The notes beneath the pieces are model-generated. The model was not told the DNA's origin. It ran no database searches and was given only the letters and a program-made list of their open reading frames with translations. DNA of 64,000 nucleotides, taken from positions 1,612,001 to 1,676,000 of the forward strand of contig NZ_CP011112.1 of NCBI RefSeq assembly GCF_001190945.1, written 5' to 3'. Made by a program: the position numbers and the translations under genes. This document shows positions 1-7,366 of the stretch, one piece after another (position 1 is the first letter of the stretch; every line of letters begins with the position of its first letter). The stretch comes from Luteipulveratus mongoliensis (GTDB taxonomy: Bacteria; Actinomycetota; Actinomycetes; Actinomycetales; Dermatophilaceae).

Positions 1-21
1 GGCGAGTCGGTAGGGGTTCAT
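1..21 (-). CDS. Start of a phage gene running off the left edge
   Basis: The reverse strand has an ATG whose first bases overlap the stop of the following gene as ATGA, the same coupling used throughout this operon. Only seven codons (MNPYRLA) are in the window, so no function can be given. Confidence 0.5.
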
Positions 22-239
22 GCGGTCTCCTTGGTGGTGGTGTCGAAGTGGCGCCTGTCGAGGTAGTGGCTCCAGGCGTTGTCGAGGTCGTCTACGTCGG
101 GTTGGCCGGCGAGCAGGTCGGCCCAGTAGCACCCGGCCTGGTTGCATCTGAGCCAGTGCGTGACCTCTTGCCCGTCGCCGATCTCGACGGTGGTGACTCG
201 GTGCTCGATGCCGGGTGGCAGCCCGAGGCCCTGTGTCAT
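18..239 (-). CDS. Small phage protein with a C..C / H..H pattern
   Basis: A 73-residue protein I do not recognise. I chose the internal ATG (MTQGLGLPP) because it overlaps the upstream stop as ATGA; the longer frame is arginine-rich and looks like read-through of the neighbouring gene. The middle and end carry CNQAGC followed by two histidines about 25-31 residues later (WSHYLDRRH), a spacing that could bind zinc. Role unknown. Confidence 0.75.
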   Translation of the reverse strand: MTQGLGLPPGIEHRVTTVEIGDGQEVTHWLRCNQAGCYWADLLAGQPDVDDLDNAWSHYLDRRHFDTTTKETA

Positions 240-460
240 GGCTCGTCGCTCATCAGGCGTTGGGCGTAGTCGTCGCATGCGATCTCGGCGAGGCGCGCGA
301 GCCCGAGGTCGATGTGTGCGGGCGTGGACTCCGGGCGCAGGACGACGGGCACGGAGCGGCCGTCTTCGGCGCGGTAGACCTCGACCGAGAGGACCCATCC
401 GCCGTGCAGTCCGAGGATGTCGGTCAGGGCGTCGTCGATCTTGTCTGTGCGCTCGCTCAT
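236..460 (-). CDS. Small phage protein, unknown function
   Basis: A 74-residue acidic protein (MSERTDKIDD...) with no recognised domain. It is coupled by ATGA overlaps to the genes on both sides, which fixes the start. The composition (balanced, GC-rich third positions) supports real coding. Confidence 0.75.
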   Translation of the reverse strand: MSERTDKIDDALTDILGLHGGWVLSVEVYRAEDGRSVPVVLRPESTPAHIDLGLARLAEIACDDYAQRLMSDEP

Positions 461-648
461 CGCGGATCCTCGAACCGGTCGGCGTAGGGCTGCGCGAGAT
501 GCGCCACCAGATACGAGCCGTTCGGGACGTTCAGCCGACCCCACTTCTCGGCTTCTGAGCGGGCGTAGAACGGGCCAACGAGGGTCGGGAGGTCCGGGGC
601 TGCGGTGTCGCTCCAGATGATCGTCAGCGCGTACTGCTTCCTGTTCAC
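457..648 (-). CDS. Small phage protein, unknown function (GTG start)
   Basis: A 63-residue protein beginning VNRKQYAL. The GTG start overlaps the upstream stop as GTGA and has a strong ribosome binding site (AGAGGAGG) a few bases upstream, better supported than the longer in-frame ATG. It contains an aromatic-rich stretch (YALTIIW, WGRLNV) but no known domain. Confidence 0.72.
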   Translation of the reverse strand: MNRKQYALTIIWSDTAAPDLPTLVGPFYARSEAEKWGRLNVPNGSYLVAHLAQPYADRFEDPR

Positions 649-953
649 GATGCCTCCTCTCGTCGTACGCCGTGCTGGGCGACGTGCAGCCACGTGCTCC
701 ATGCGACCAAGTGCTCGTCCGGGCTGACGTCGATGGAGACGCCGCAGATGGTGCACCTGGTCGACAGGACGGCCGTCCCGTGCTCGTTGATGTACCAGTA
801 GACGTACGCGACCTCGGGGAACGTGGGGTCTCCCGTGACGCGCTCGGCCACGGCGATGACCACGGGCTTGTCGTCGTACGCGGTGGTGCGGTTGGTGACT
901 CGCATGGCCCGGTCTGCCGCTGCGACGCGGGTGAGCAGCTCACGTGCCTTCAT
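645..953 (-). CDS. Phage hypothetical protein
   Basis: A 102-residue protein (MKARELL...). An AAGGAG site precedes the ATG. The C-terminal half has one CxxC (CTIC) and two histidines (HLVAW, LHVAQH), suggesting a small metal-binding fold, but I cannot name a family. It overlaps its upstream neighbour by 14 bases. Confidence 0.72.
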   Translation of the reverse strand: MKARELLTRVAAADRAMRVTNRTTAYDDKPVVIAVAERVTGDPTFPEVAYVYWYINEHGTAVLSTRCTICGVSIDVSPDEHLVAWSTWLHVAQHGVRREEAS

Positions 954-1074
954 GGCGCTCCTTCCGGAACAGGGCGGGGTGGAAGCGTGCCGAGTGCAGA
1001 TCGGCCAGGGTGGGCGCCGGGCTGCCGACGGGCAGGATCCAGGCGCGACCCTTCACGGCGGTGTCAATCGGCAT
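940..1074 (-). CDS. Phage microprotein, 44 residues
   Basis: A 44-residue frame starting MPIDTAVKG that bridges the two neighbouring genes and overlaps both. A longer start exists but lies fully inside the upstream gene and gives an arginine/serine-rich extension typical of out-of-frame reading. No domain recognised. Confidence 0.55.
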   Translation of the reverse strand: MPIDTAVKGRAWILPVGSPAPTLADLHSARFHPALFRKERHEGT

Positions 1075-1456
1075 GGCTGCCCTCCCGGTGCTCGGCGGCG
1101 CGCTCTCTCCGCAACGCCTGCGTCGTCGGGCACGGCTGGACGACGTTGCAAGTTCGGCAGACGCGCTGAGACCGAATCCCCGGGGCATCACCGTGTATGG
1201 CTAGGGCTTCTACCTCGCGCTCGGCCATGAACTCGGCCATCGCCTCTAGGCGGTCACCTCGCTCGCACTCGTCGGCCCGTACGGCTTTGCGGTCGGCCTC
1301 GATGAGGGCTGCGATTGCCCTCCGTCGGTCGGTCGCGTCCAGGCAGCAGACGAACGTGTCCGGGTCGTCAGGGCAGGCGTCCATGTCGTGCTTTCGGCAC
1401 GGCGCGGTCTTTGCCGCCAGGTCCAGCGCGGACGGGATCGGGTCAGCGGCGCTCAT
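1064..1456 (-). CDS. Cysteine-rich phage protein
   Basis: A 130-residue protein starting MSAADPIPS. It has two cysteine clusters: CRKHDMDAC with VCCLD near residues 20-40, and CRTCNVVQPC near the C-terminus. Such clusters are typical of small zinc-binding phage proteins. The ATG overlaps the next gene by 14 bases. Function unknown. Confidence 0.72.
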   Translation of the reverse strand: MSAADPIPSALDLAAKTAPCRKHDMDACPDDPDTFVCCLDATDRRRAIAALIEADRKAVRADECERGDRLEAMAEFMAEREVEALAIHGDAPGIRSQRVCRTCNVVQPCPTTQALRRERAAEHREGSHAD

Positions 1457-1610
1457 TAGCCTTCCTCTCATTGATCTCGTGCAGGACCGAGCGCACGTAG
1501 GCGATCTGATCGCGAGTGCGGCCGTCCAACTCGGGGTGCTCCTCGGTGGTGAGGTCCGCGAGCGTGCGCAGCGCGGCCTCAATGCGGCTCCGGGTCACAG
1601 TCCTGGTCAT
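1443..1610 (-). CDS. Phage microprotein, 55 residues
   Basis: A predicted helical, charged 55-residue protein (MTRTVTRSRIEAALRTL...). The start is inside the end of the upstream gene (32-base overlap). It is probably translated by coupling; no domain is recognised. Confidence 0.6.
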   Translation of the reverse strand: MTRTVTRSRIEAALRTLADLTTEEHPELDGRTRDQIAYVRSVLHEINERKANERR

Positions 1611-1875
1611 CGTCGGCTCCCTTCTTGTACGGGTTGAGCGCGATGTGATGCCCGTCGCGTAGGTCTTCAGCCCATTCGCGAAGCCCGCCCGCGTGACCGT
1701 TGTCCCACGCGTCGGCCAGCAGCCCTTGCACGGGTGCGGAGTCGGCCAGGGCCACGGCGGAGGCGCAGCCACGGTCGGTCCAGAGTTCGTCGTCTCCCAG
1801 GCAGGATCCGGTGCCGTCGTACTCGCAGTCCATCCCGGCCATCAGGGCAGCCACCGTGCGCTGGTCAGCGGTCAT
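1579..1875 (-). CDS. Phage hypothetical protein
   Basis: A 98-residue protein (MTADQRTVAAL...) with a short cysteine pair (CEYDGTGSC) and an acidic C-terminus (DDDQDCDPEPH). It overlaps its upstream neighbour by 11 bases. No family recognised. Confidence 0.7.
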   Translation of the reverse strand: MTADQRTVAALMAGMDCEYDGTGSCLGDDELWTDRGCASAVALADSAPVQGLLADAWDNGHAGGLREWAEDLRDGHHIALNPYKKGADDDQDCDPEPH

Positions 1876-2098
1876 CGCGGGCCTCCATGGCTCGCACCGA
1901 CGTCTTCGTGGTCATGCTCTTGGGTCCTTCGGCTCGGTGGGCGCGCTCAAGGGCGCGCAGGCTGATGCAGGTAGGGCAGCTGAGTTGGCCGGCGCGGAAC
2001 GCTATCCACTCGTCGTGATCCCGGCGCGGGTCGGTCGGCTCGTCGCACGAGGTCTCGGCGACGTCGTGGGCTACCCCGTGGCGGCGGCAGTACGTCAT
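1865..2098 (-). CDS. Zinc-ribbon-like phage microprotein
   Basis: A 77-residue protein starting MTYCRRHGVAHD. It carries CRRHGVAHDVAETSC in the first 20 residues and CPTC around residue 45, so two potential metal sites. The start overlaps the upstream stop as ATGA. Probably a protein or nucleic-acid binding factor; function not known. Confidence 0.72.
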   Translation of the reverse strand: MTYCRRHGVAHDVAETSCDEPTDPRRDHDEWIAFRAGQLSCPTCISLRALERAHRAEGPKSMTTKTSVRAMEARDDR

Positions 2099-2904
2099 GA
2101 CGGGCTCCCGTCTGTGTTGAGTCCCGAGGCGAGTCGGCATCCGTGACGACTTCCCGGTGGGCACTTAGGGCATCCGTGCGAGAGGTACGCGCACGACGTC
2201 GCCATCCGGTGCCGGGCGTAGATGTTCGGGCAGTCGATGCCGTCGTTTCGGCCATGGCACTCGCCCGAGCCGTCCGCGTGGACGGTCACGAAGCCCTCGC
2301 AGCGCAGCGTCAGTAGTGAGCGCTCCCGTGACGCGTCGGCGGCCACCCACTTCTCCTCGTAGGCGGCTGCCGCGCCGCGGCACTTGGTGCGCTGATGGAA
2401 GCGGACCATCGGCGAGCCGAGCGGGTTCAGCAGGTTTTCGCCGGCGAACCGGAACACCTTCTGGCGGTGAGTGATCGGCTCACGGCAGGCGGGGCAGAAT
2501 CCGTCAGGGAGTTCCATCGCCTCGGATGCGCGCTCGATCTCGCGTGCTGCCTCGACGGCCGAGAGATGACCGATGCACGGCGCAGGCTCGCCGCACTCGG
2601 CGCAGATCGCATAGTGCTCGGGCAGGACGTGCCAGGTGATGAAGTGCCAGGGCTCGACGGTCATCATGTGCTCGTCGCCGCCCTTGACTGGCGTGACGAT
2701 GACCCGGAACGGTGCTCGCTGCCACGGGTCGGGCATCCGCTCGTCGTGCCACATCTGCACGGCGCGTTCGGACCAGTCGCCGGGGATGAGGTCTTCCACG
2801 CGCACGATGCGCCAGGCCTTTTGTCCGTGCCCGATGAGCACGCCCGCCTCGGGTGGTCTGCGGTGGTAGCTGGTCGTGCAGATCGCCGGTCGCCATCCAC
2901 TCAT
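2095..2904 (-). CDS. Multi-zinc-site phage protein
   Basis: A 269-residue protein starting MSGWRPAICTTSY. It contains at least three cysteine clusters: CAECGEPAPC near the middle, CPAC about 45 residues later, and CAYLSHGCPKCPPG near the end. The N-terminal 100 residues (GQKAWRIVRVEDL, FRVIVTPVKGG) look globular. I do not recognise the family; it could be a host-takeover or nucleic-acid-binding protein. The start overlaps the resolvase gene as ATGA. Confidence 0.72.
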   Translation of the reverse strand: MSGWRPAICTTSYHRRPPEAGVLIGHGQKAWRIVRVEDLIPGDWSERAVQMWHDERMPDPWQRAPFRVIVTPVKGGDEHMMTVEPWHFITWHVLPEHYAICAECGEPAPCIGHLSAVEAAREIERASEAMELPDGFCPACREPITHRQKVFRFAGENLLNPLGSPMVRFHQRTKCRGAAAAYEEKWVAADASRERSLLTLRCEGFVTVHADGSGECHGRNDGIDCPNIYARHRMATSCAYLSHGCPKCPPGSRHGCRLASGLNTDGSPS

Positions 2905-3362
2905 GACGCCGCCAAGGGGATCGGGTCGCCGTAGCCAGCGGTCCGCAGCACGGCCGTTACGCACGCGACCGTCGTGCAGATTGGGTCAGGCATGTCCGGC
3001 TCGACCTGCGCGCCGACCATCGCCAGGAACGCGGCCGGGTGGACGTAGGCGAACCAGCGGCCTACGTCGGTGGAGCCGGCACGCTTCACGACGAGCACGC
3101 CGTGGTCAGCTCCGGCGTTGTTGACCTCGCGTTCGACCTCGGCCATCCAGCCGGCGAGCATCTTCGTGGCGGGCTGTCCGTTGCCGGCGGCCGAGTACGA
3201 CTTGACCTCGACGATGACGGCGTGGCCGGGTAGCAGGCTGATGTCGCCTCGGTCGTACGCGCCGCTGAGCGTGAGGCGTTCGGCCCAGGGGAATCCGTGG
3301 GCGCGGAACCAGTTGACGCACGCGGTCTCGGCCAGCGTGCCCTTGGCCTTGCTGCGGTTCAT
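2901..3362 (-). CDS. Holliday-junction-resolvase-type nuclease (PD-(D/E)xK fold)
   Basis: A 153-residue protein starting MNRSKAKGTLAETA. The sequence YDRGDISLLPGHAVIVEVKS gives the PD-(D/E)xK signature (GD, then ExK) and the opening SKAKGT...E matches small phage resolvases that trim branched DNA before packaging. It sits in the early operon next to small zinc proteins. The C-terminal part (CTTVACVTAVLR) is not part of the catalytic core. Family assignment is by motif only; another PD-(D/E)xK activity is possible. Confidence 0.72.
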   Translation of the reverse strand: MNRSKAKGTLAETACVNWFRAHGFPWAERLTLSGAYDRGDISLLPGHAVIVEVKSYSAAGNGQPATKMLAGWMAEVEREVNNAGADHGVLVVKRAGSTDVGRWFAYVHPAAFLAMVGAQVEPDMPDPICTTVACVTAVLRTAGYGDPIPLAAS

Positions 3363-3496
3363 GCTGCTGCCCTCCGCTCGGTGATGCGTTGCTCGACCTG
3401 TTCGCGGGACCATCCGCCGACGAGGAGTCGGCAGCCGCAGTTGCACCAGGCGATCCACCGGTCGCCGTGCTGGCGGATCTGGTCGCGGTGATTCAC
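3359..3496 (-). CDS. Phage microprotein, 45 residues (GTG start)
   Basis: Starts VNHRDQIRQHGDRWIAW at a GTG overlapping the upstream stop (GTGA). It has a tight WCNCGC cluster and a helical C-terminus (SREQVEQRITERR). Too small to classify. Confidence 0.65.
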   Translation of the reverse strand: MNHRDQIRQHGDRWIAWCNCGCRLLVGGWSREQVEQRITERRAAA

Positions 3497-3675
3497 GCGT
3501 CGGCTCCCCGGTTTGGCACCCAGCGCTGGATGCCTCGCGGTCCGGGCACCCATCGGCCGTCGGTCAGTGGCACATCGACGCGGCAGACGGGACAGAAGCC
3601 GTCAGCGTCGAGGTGCTCCTTCGACCGTGCGCACCCTTGGCATTGCATCGGGTTCTTCGGGCGCGGCGGGGTCAT
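3493..3675 (-). CDS. Zinc-ribbon microprotein, 60 residues
   Basis: Starts MTPPRPKNPMQ. Contains CQGC and, 16 residues later, CPVC: a complete four-cysteine zinc-ribbon pattern, followed by a proline/tryptophan-rich tail (WVPGPRGIQRWVPN). Couples to both neighbours by 4-base overlaps. Partner unknown. Confidence 0.72.
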   Translation of the reverse strand: MTPPRPKNPMQCQGCARSKEHLDADGFCPVCRVDVPLTDGRWVPGPRGIQRWVPNRGADA

Positions 3676-4067
3676 GAGGCCCACGCCCTCTGTGCGTCGC
3701 TGGCCTTGTACGCGCGTGACTTGTTGAAGCACGACGTGCACAGGCCGCTGGTGTTCTTGCGGCCGAGGTAGTTCCCGCACCCCGTCGGGCAGGGGCGGCG
3801 CTTGGCCTCTTCGTAGGCGCGGCGTACGTCGGTCTGGACGTGGACGGCGTGGGCTAGGTCGCGGCGGCCGGCGCGGTGCATGCTGCGTTCGAGTGACTCC
3901 AGCGTGAGCCCGAGGCGGCGTGCGATGTGGTCAGGTGACTCGCCTGCTTCGAGGAGGAACTCGACGTCTTCGACGCGGTCGCGCAGACGCTGCTCACTGG
4001 CGGCTGCGTTGGCGGCTGCTGCTCGCTGGCGTGCGGCCTGTCGCCCTGGGGTGTACTCGTAGGTCAT
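3672..4067 (-). CDS. Helix-turn-helix plus zinc-knuckle phage protein
   Basis: A 131-residue protein (MTYEYTPGRQ...). Residues about 30-70 form a helix-turn-helix-like segment (EFLLEAGESPDHIARRLGL, then SLERSMHRAGR). The C-terminus carries CPTGC and CTSC, a zinc site. Likely a DNA-binding regulator of the early region. It lies next to a MerR-like gene. Confidence 0.72.
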   Translation of the reverse strand: MTYEYTPGRQAARQRAAAANAAASEQRLRDRVEDVEFLLEAGESPDHIARRLGLTLESLERSMHRAGRRDLAHAVHVQTDVRRAYEEAKRRPCPTGCGNYLGRKNTSGLCTSCFNKSRAYKASDAQRAWAS

Positions 4068-4351
4068 GACGCCACCTGCTCGACGGTGAACGGGCCGACG
4101 CGCCACGAACCGGTGGCGCGGATGCTGACGGACGCCTCGGATGCGGCGGACGGCGTGAATCCGGCGCGGACCAGTTGGGCCATGACGCGCAGGTGCTCGA
4201 TCTGGTCGCGGGTCAGCTTCCGTCGGTGCCCGGAGCCGAGCCGTTCGGGCTGGCCGGGGATGAGTCCGAGGCCGCACCAGTAGTCGAACTGCCGGTAAGT
4301 GAGGCCCGCGGGGAGCGATGCCTTGGATGATGGGCGCTGGTCGGTGGTCAT
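4064..4351 (-). CDS. MerR-like winged-helix regulator
   Basis: A 95-residue protein starting MTTDQRPSSK. The segment LTYRQFDYWCGLGLIPG, followed by the Gly/Arg wing (GSGHRRKLTRDQIEHL), is a MerR-type DNA-binding domain; the last 30 residues are a short unrelated tail. MerR-like single-domain proteins in phages act as excisionases or regulators. It sits between the HTH/zinc protein and the initiator cluster, so transcription or replication control is more likely than excision here. Confidence 0.78.
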   Translation of the reverse strand: MTTDQRPSSKASLPAGLTYRQFDYWCGLGLIPGQPERLGSGHRRKLTRDQIEHLRVMAQLVRAGFTPSAASEASVSIRATGSWRVGPFTVEQVAS

Positions 4352-4806
4352 GTCTCCTCCTCGTCTGCCCGTGCTCGGGCTGCGGCGTACGCCTCGGGGT
4401 CGAGCCCGGCGTCGTCGATGGGGTTGGTGTGGTCGTGCTTCGCAGCCTTGGGGATGCCGTCGCGCCATCCGGGCGGCGGAACCGACGCGACCTCGGCCGC
4501 GCACGCGGCGCAGCGCAGAGCGTGCTGGCCGGGGTGGTCGGGGCACTCCTTGGGCCGAGTGAGCGCGGCTGCGGTCGTCTTCTCCCAGTGCTGACCGGGC
4601 CGAGCGATGAGCCCCGGTGTGCGGGCGTGCTCGTTAGCCGCGCACGCGATTGCGGCACGGCACACGTCCAGCGCGGGAGCGATCTCCGCTGCCTGCGCGA
4701 GTGCCGACTGGATGCCGGGCAGGTCCCAGTCCCGTCGCAGCAGGTGCAGCAGCTCTGCGAGTCGTTGGGCCATGGGTGGAGTCATCTTCATCATGGCGTC
4801 GCTCAC
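4348..4806 (-). CDS. Phage protein with C-terminal zinc ribbon
   Basis: A 152-residue protein (MSDAMMKMTPPMAQ...). The first 100 residues are helical and leucine/alanine rich; around residue 100 is CPDH...LRCAAC, a treble-clef or ribbon-like site. Coupled by ATGA to the initiator-like gene upstream, which suggests a replication accessory role, but I cannot name one. Confidence 0.72.
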   Translation of the reverse strand: MSDAMMKMTPPMAQRLAELLHLLRRDWDLPGIQSALAQAAEIAPALDVCRAAIACAANEHARTPGLIARPGQHWEKTTAAALTRPKECPDHPGQHALRCAACAAEVASVPPPGWRDGIPKAAKHDHTNPIDDAGLDPEAYAAARARADEEET

Positions 4807-5468
4807 CCGGCCCTGCGGTCGGGTGACGGCTCGTCTCCGGCTTCACCGTCGTCTCCCTGGTGAGTACCTGGGAGATCAGATGATGAGGATGGAGAATGGA
4901 GTGTGGAGTATGGAGTATGGAGTTCGGCACGATTCTCGGAACCCTGTGGCGAACCCTTTACGGAACCCTTTGGGGAAGGGTTCCTCGACAGGATTCGGGA
5001 ACCCTGGTCGAAAGGCATTGACCTCTTACTCAGCAAGGGTTCGACAAAGGCCCAGCCCGAGTCGGTGGGACCCTTCTCGTGCAGCCCCTTCAGCTGATCG
5101 ACGATGACCGCGCGCAGCACCTTGGACGCCACTCGAGCGTGGTCCTTGACGAGCCGCTTGGACATGTTCGGAGACCGCAGTAGTCCGTCGTGCTTGATCC
5201 ACGACCGGATTAGGACCTCTTCCGACTCGGCGTCAGCGAGGATGAACCGCTCGCGTGTCAGCTCCTCTGCGAACGTCTCCACGTCGGTCGCCTGGAGCTC
5301 GGCCGTAGCCGCGGCGATCCTCGAGGGTCGCCAGTCGGTCGTCCCGCAGAAGGTGAGGGCCGGCGACGAGAGCAGATGAAGGTAGAGCCACTGCGCGGGC
5401 GAGGTGAGGTCGCGCCAGTCGTCGTCACCCCAGATGTCGCGGCGGATGCGGGCATGGTCACTCGCCAC
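4803..5468 (-). CDS. Replication-initiator-like protein with embedded repeats
   Basis: A 221-residue protein (MASDHARIRRDIWGDDDW). The N-terminal 120 residues resemble phage replisome-organiser winged-helix domains (DDDWRDLTSPAQWLYLHLL; LTRERFILADAESEEVLIRSW; DGLLRSPNMSKRLVKD). The C-terminal third is low complexity, with KGSV/KGSP/QGSE units encoded by 12-bp DNA repeats, then a Ser/His-rich stretch from 7-bp repeats. An initiator carrying its own binding sites inside its gene is known from lambda O. It overlaps the HNH gene by 11 bases. The family call is from general resemblance only. Confidence 0.68.
   Translation of the reverse strand: MASDHARIRRDIWGDDDWRDLTSPAQWLYLHLLSSPALTFCGTTDWRPSRIAAATAELQATDVETFAEELTRERFILADAESEEVLIRSWIKHDGLLRSPNMSKRLVKDHARVASKVLRAVIVDQLKGLHEKGPTDSGWAFVEPLLSKRSMPFDQGSRILSRNPSPKGSVKGSPQGSENRAELHTPYSTLHSPSSSSDLPGTHQGDDGEAGDEPSPDRRAG
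4890..4924. repeat. Five tandem 7-bp repeats (TGGAGTA type)
   Basis: Five back-to-back heptamers read TGGAGAA, TGGAGTG, TGGAGTA, TGGAGTA, TGGAGTT on the + strand. Seven bases is not a codon multiple, so the repeat was not selected as peptide. It lies in the 3' part of the initiator-like gene, is less GC-rich than its surroundings, and directly borders the 12-bp iterons. It could be the melting (DNA-unwinding) part of an origin. Confidence 0.7.
4937..5044. repeat. Candidate phage replication origin (GGAACCCTT iterons)
   Basis: The + strand contains GGAACCCT or CGAACCCT cores at 4938, 4950, 4962 and 4998, and inverted copies (AAGGGTTCC at 4976, AAGGGTTCG at 5035). The first three direct copies and the first inverted copy are spaced exactly 12 bp apart. 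Spaced repeats inside an initiator gene are the classic arrangement of lambdoid origins. No binding or replication data are available, so origin function is inference. Confidence 0.6.
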
Positions 5469-6024
5469 CTGGGACCTCCTCGTCCAGGATCTGCTTGGCC
5501 CGCTCCTGGAGGTCGCGAATGTTGCTCCAGCAGATGCCGCAGAAGTAGCGGAAGTGGTTACGTCCGGACCATGGCGAGAGACGGCTCGCGGTGATGTGCA
5601 CGGCGTCCGTGATGTCCTCCGTGGTCAGCCCGCCTGCGAGGAACCGACGGACACTCGACTCCCAGTTCATCGGCAGCTGAGACGTGACCGTCGCCGCATC
5701 CCAGGTCCGGCGGAAAGCCTCGATCTGCTCACGATCACCGTCGCGGTCGGCGGCCCGCTCTTGGGCGGCGGCTTGTAGCGCCTTAGCCCATCGCAGGGCG
5801 TCCTCCGTCACGGCGGCAACCGACTCGGCGTCGGGGCTAGAGCTGCCCTTGCCGGCGTTGCAGTCCTTGCAGCACGCGACGAGGTTGTCCGGGTCGTCGG
5901 TGCCGCCGAGCGCGACCGGCGTGACGTGGTCGATGGTCAGCGCGCCCTCGCTCGAGCGGCAGTACCGGCACGTGTAGTTGTCGCGGCGGAGAACTTCGAA
6001 TCGGGTGCGCTTGGTGACAGCCAT
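5458..6024 (-). CDS. HNH endonuclease-domain phage protein
   Basis: A 188-residue protein (MAVTKRTRFEVL). Residues 10-60 form an HNH domain: RDNYTCRYC, IDHVTPVALGG, NLVACCKDCNAGKG, with the two CxxC pairs that bind structural zinc. The remaining 120 residues end in FRYFCGICW, a helical domain I do not recognise. A perfect AAAAGGAGG site precedes the ATG. Its place upstream of the initiator-like gene suggests DNA replication or processing rather than a homing role. Confidence 0.82.
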   Translation of the reverse strand: MAVTKRTRFEVLRRDNYTCRYCRSSEGALTIDHVTPVALGGTDDPDNLVACCKDCNAGKGSSSPDAESVAAVTEDALRWAKALQAAAQERAADRDGDREQIEAFRRTWDAATVTSQLPMNWESSVRRFLAGGLTTEDITDAVHITASRLSPWSGRNHFRYFCGICWSNIRDLQERAKQILDEEVPGGE

Positions 6025-6058
6025 CAGGCAGCCTCCTTTTCAGTTGTCGGTGGGCGGG

Positions 6059-6181
6059 CTAGGCCGCCTGCTCCTGTGGTCGGATGAGCACGGACCATGA
6101 CCCGTCGGCGTGGATCGAGAGCGTGTCGCCGGCCGCCGTGAGCACCTGGTACACGACGCGCGTCCCGTCCTCGGCGCTCAA
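6059..6181 (-). CDS. Phage microprotein, 40 residues (TTG start)
   Basis: Begins LSAEDGTRVVYQVL from a TTG that overlaps the upstream stop codon. Ends LIRPQEQAA. Beta-strand-like pattern (VVYQVLTAAGDTLSIH, SWSVLI). The rare TTG start lowers confidence. Confidence 0.5.
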   Translation of the reverse strand: MSAEDGTRVVYQVLTAAGDTLSIHADGSWSVLIRPQEQAA

Positions 6182-6441
6182 GGAACGACCTCGACAAACA
6201 CGTGCGAGTACGCGCCGCGCCACATCCGCCCCTGCTCGTAGATGCCGCCGTCGGGTGTGCGCAGCCGGTTGCGGCACTCGTAGGACGTGCCGCACACGGC
6301 TGCCATGGCACGCACGCAGTCGATGCGGCGGACGTAGCCCTCGCTGCTGCCGGCGAGGGTCTGCCCGTTTGCTGCGACGTACCGCCAGCGCCAGTCCCCG
6401 AGCACGTCGCGGTAGACGGTGATCTTCGGTGCGCGCGCCAT
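6178..6441 (-). CDS. YegP/DUF1508-like small protein, copy 1
   Basis: An 87-residue protein (MARAPKITVYRDVLGDWRW). The pattern of a strand, WRWRYVAANGQTLA, then SSEGYVRRIDCVRAM is typical of the YegP (DUF1508) fold, a small beta-beta-alpha domain of unknown role. A second member lies at 10031-10294, so this phage has a pair of paralogs. Confidence 0.7.
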   Translation of the reverse strand: MARAPKITVYRDVLGDWRWRYVAANGQTLAGSSEGYVRRIDCVRAMAAVCGTSYECRNRLRTPDGGIYEQGRMWRGAYSHVFVEVVP

Positions 6442-6782
6442 CAGTCGGCCTCCTTCTCGGTGTTGTCGAAGTCGCGGCGCGGGTCTGCCTTGGCGATGGC
6501 ATCGGTGAGCAGGTCGCGGAGCTTCACGGCAGACGCCTGGTCGAGGCGATACGTGTACTTGCCGTCGGGTCGCCGTGTGGTGACGTTGATCCCGAGGGTC
6601 TTCCGTGACGCGAGCCCGGATCCGTCGGGGCGGACGGTGGTCTCGCGCGCGACTGCCACGGCGATGCCGTTGTCGTCCTTGCCGATTCGACCGATGCGCT
6701 CGACTGGGTGGTTGCGGCGCGTGCCCCTGAGCACGTCTTGCACGTTGCTCAGGACGTCCTCGATGTAGCGGGCGGTGTCCAT
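6441..6782 (-). CDS. Phage hypothetical protein
   Basis: A 113-residue protein (MDTARYIEDVLSNVQ). The middle alternates charged beta strands (VAVARETTVRPDGS, INVTTRRPDGKYTYRL), followed by a helix (AVKLRDLLTDAIAKA). It is coupled to the recombination gene pair by TGATG overlaps, so it may belong to the same module. No family recognised. Confidence 0.7.
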   Translation of the reverse strand: MDTARYIEDVLSNVQDVLRGTRRNHPVERIGRIGKDDNGIAVAVARETTVRPDGSGLASRKTLGINVTTRRPDGKYTYRLDQASAVKLRDLLTDAIAKADPRRDFDNTEKEAD

Positions 6783-7366
6783 CAGTCGGCCTCCTGCTTG
6801 GGCTGCTGCAACTCCTGGTAGTAGGCGAGCAGCGACGTGACGTCAGCCTCGGTCCACTTGCCCACCGGCTTGCCCAGTCGCTCGCCGAGCTGCTCGACTG
6901 TGACGCCGACGTCACGGAATGCGTTGATGGCTTTGTCGATTCGGTCCGACAGCCCGGGTGCCGCCGGTGCGCCTGCGAGCGGCTGCACGCGGAACGGTGC
7001 TCGCTTGCCGCGCGTGACGGTCAGGGCCACCGTGAGCGCCTTGCCGTCCTTGAGGTCGGACAGGTGGCTGATCTTGATGCCGCCGACCTTCTCGCCGCCG
7101 AACTTCACCTCGGGGTCGCGGTAGATGGTCATGCGCCGGCCGACGTAGACGTCAGTCTTTGGTCCCCAGGCCATGATCATCACGCGCCGCATGGACTTGG
7201 ACGGCTTGTACGGGCGGCGTGGTCCGTACTCGTCGGTGACGATGTCGACGGGCTGCTCGGCGTTGCCCTTGCGTACCTCGACGACTGTGACCGTGCGCGG
7301 CCCGGACATCAGGTCGTCAGCGTTCAGCTGGTCGCTCTTGGGGACGACGGTCTCGGTCAGGTCCAT
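6782..7366 (-). CDS. Partner of the YqaJ exonuclease, possible ssDNA-binding protein
   Basis: A 194-residue protein (MDLTETVVPKSDQL). The first 125 residues look like a compact beta-rich domain (TVTVVEVRKGN, GRRMTIYRDPEV, GGIKISHLSD, LTVALTVTRGKRAPFRV), resembling an OB-like fold. The last 60 residues are helical (LSDRIDKAINAFRDVGVT, WTEADVTSLLAYYQEL). YqaJ nucleases usually pair with a RecT/Erf/Beta annealing protein; this gene has that position but does not look like any of them to me. Role inferred from position only. Confidence 0.6.
   Translation of the reverse strand: MDLTETVVPKSDQLNADDLMSGPRTVTVVEVRKGNAEQPVDIVTDEYGPRRPYKPSKSMRRVMIMAWGPKTDVYVGRRMTIYRDPEVKFGGEKVGGIKISHLSDLKDGKALTVALTVTRGKRAPFRVQPLAGAPAAPGLSDRIDKAINAFRDVGVTVEQLGERLGKPVGKWTEADVTSLLAYYQELQQPKQEAD

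Noticed and set aside
6024..6311. Reverse frame ending at the HNH start (ARPPTTEKEAA)
   Set aside because: Overlaps two better genes in other frames, and the HNH gene has its own perfect AAAAGGAGG.
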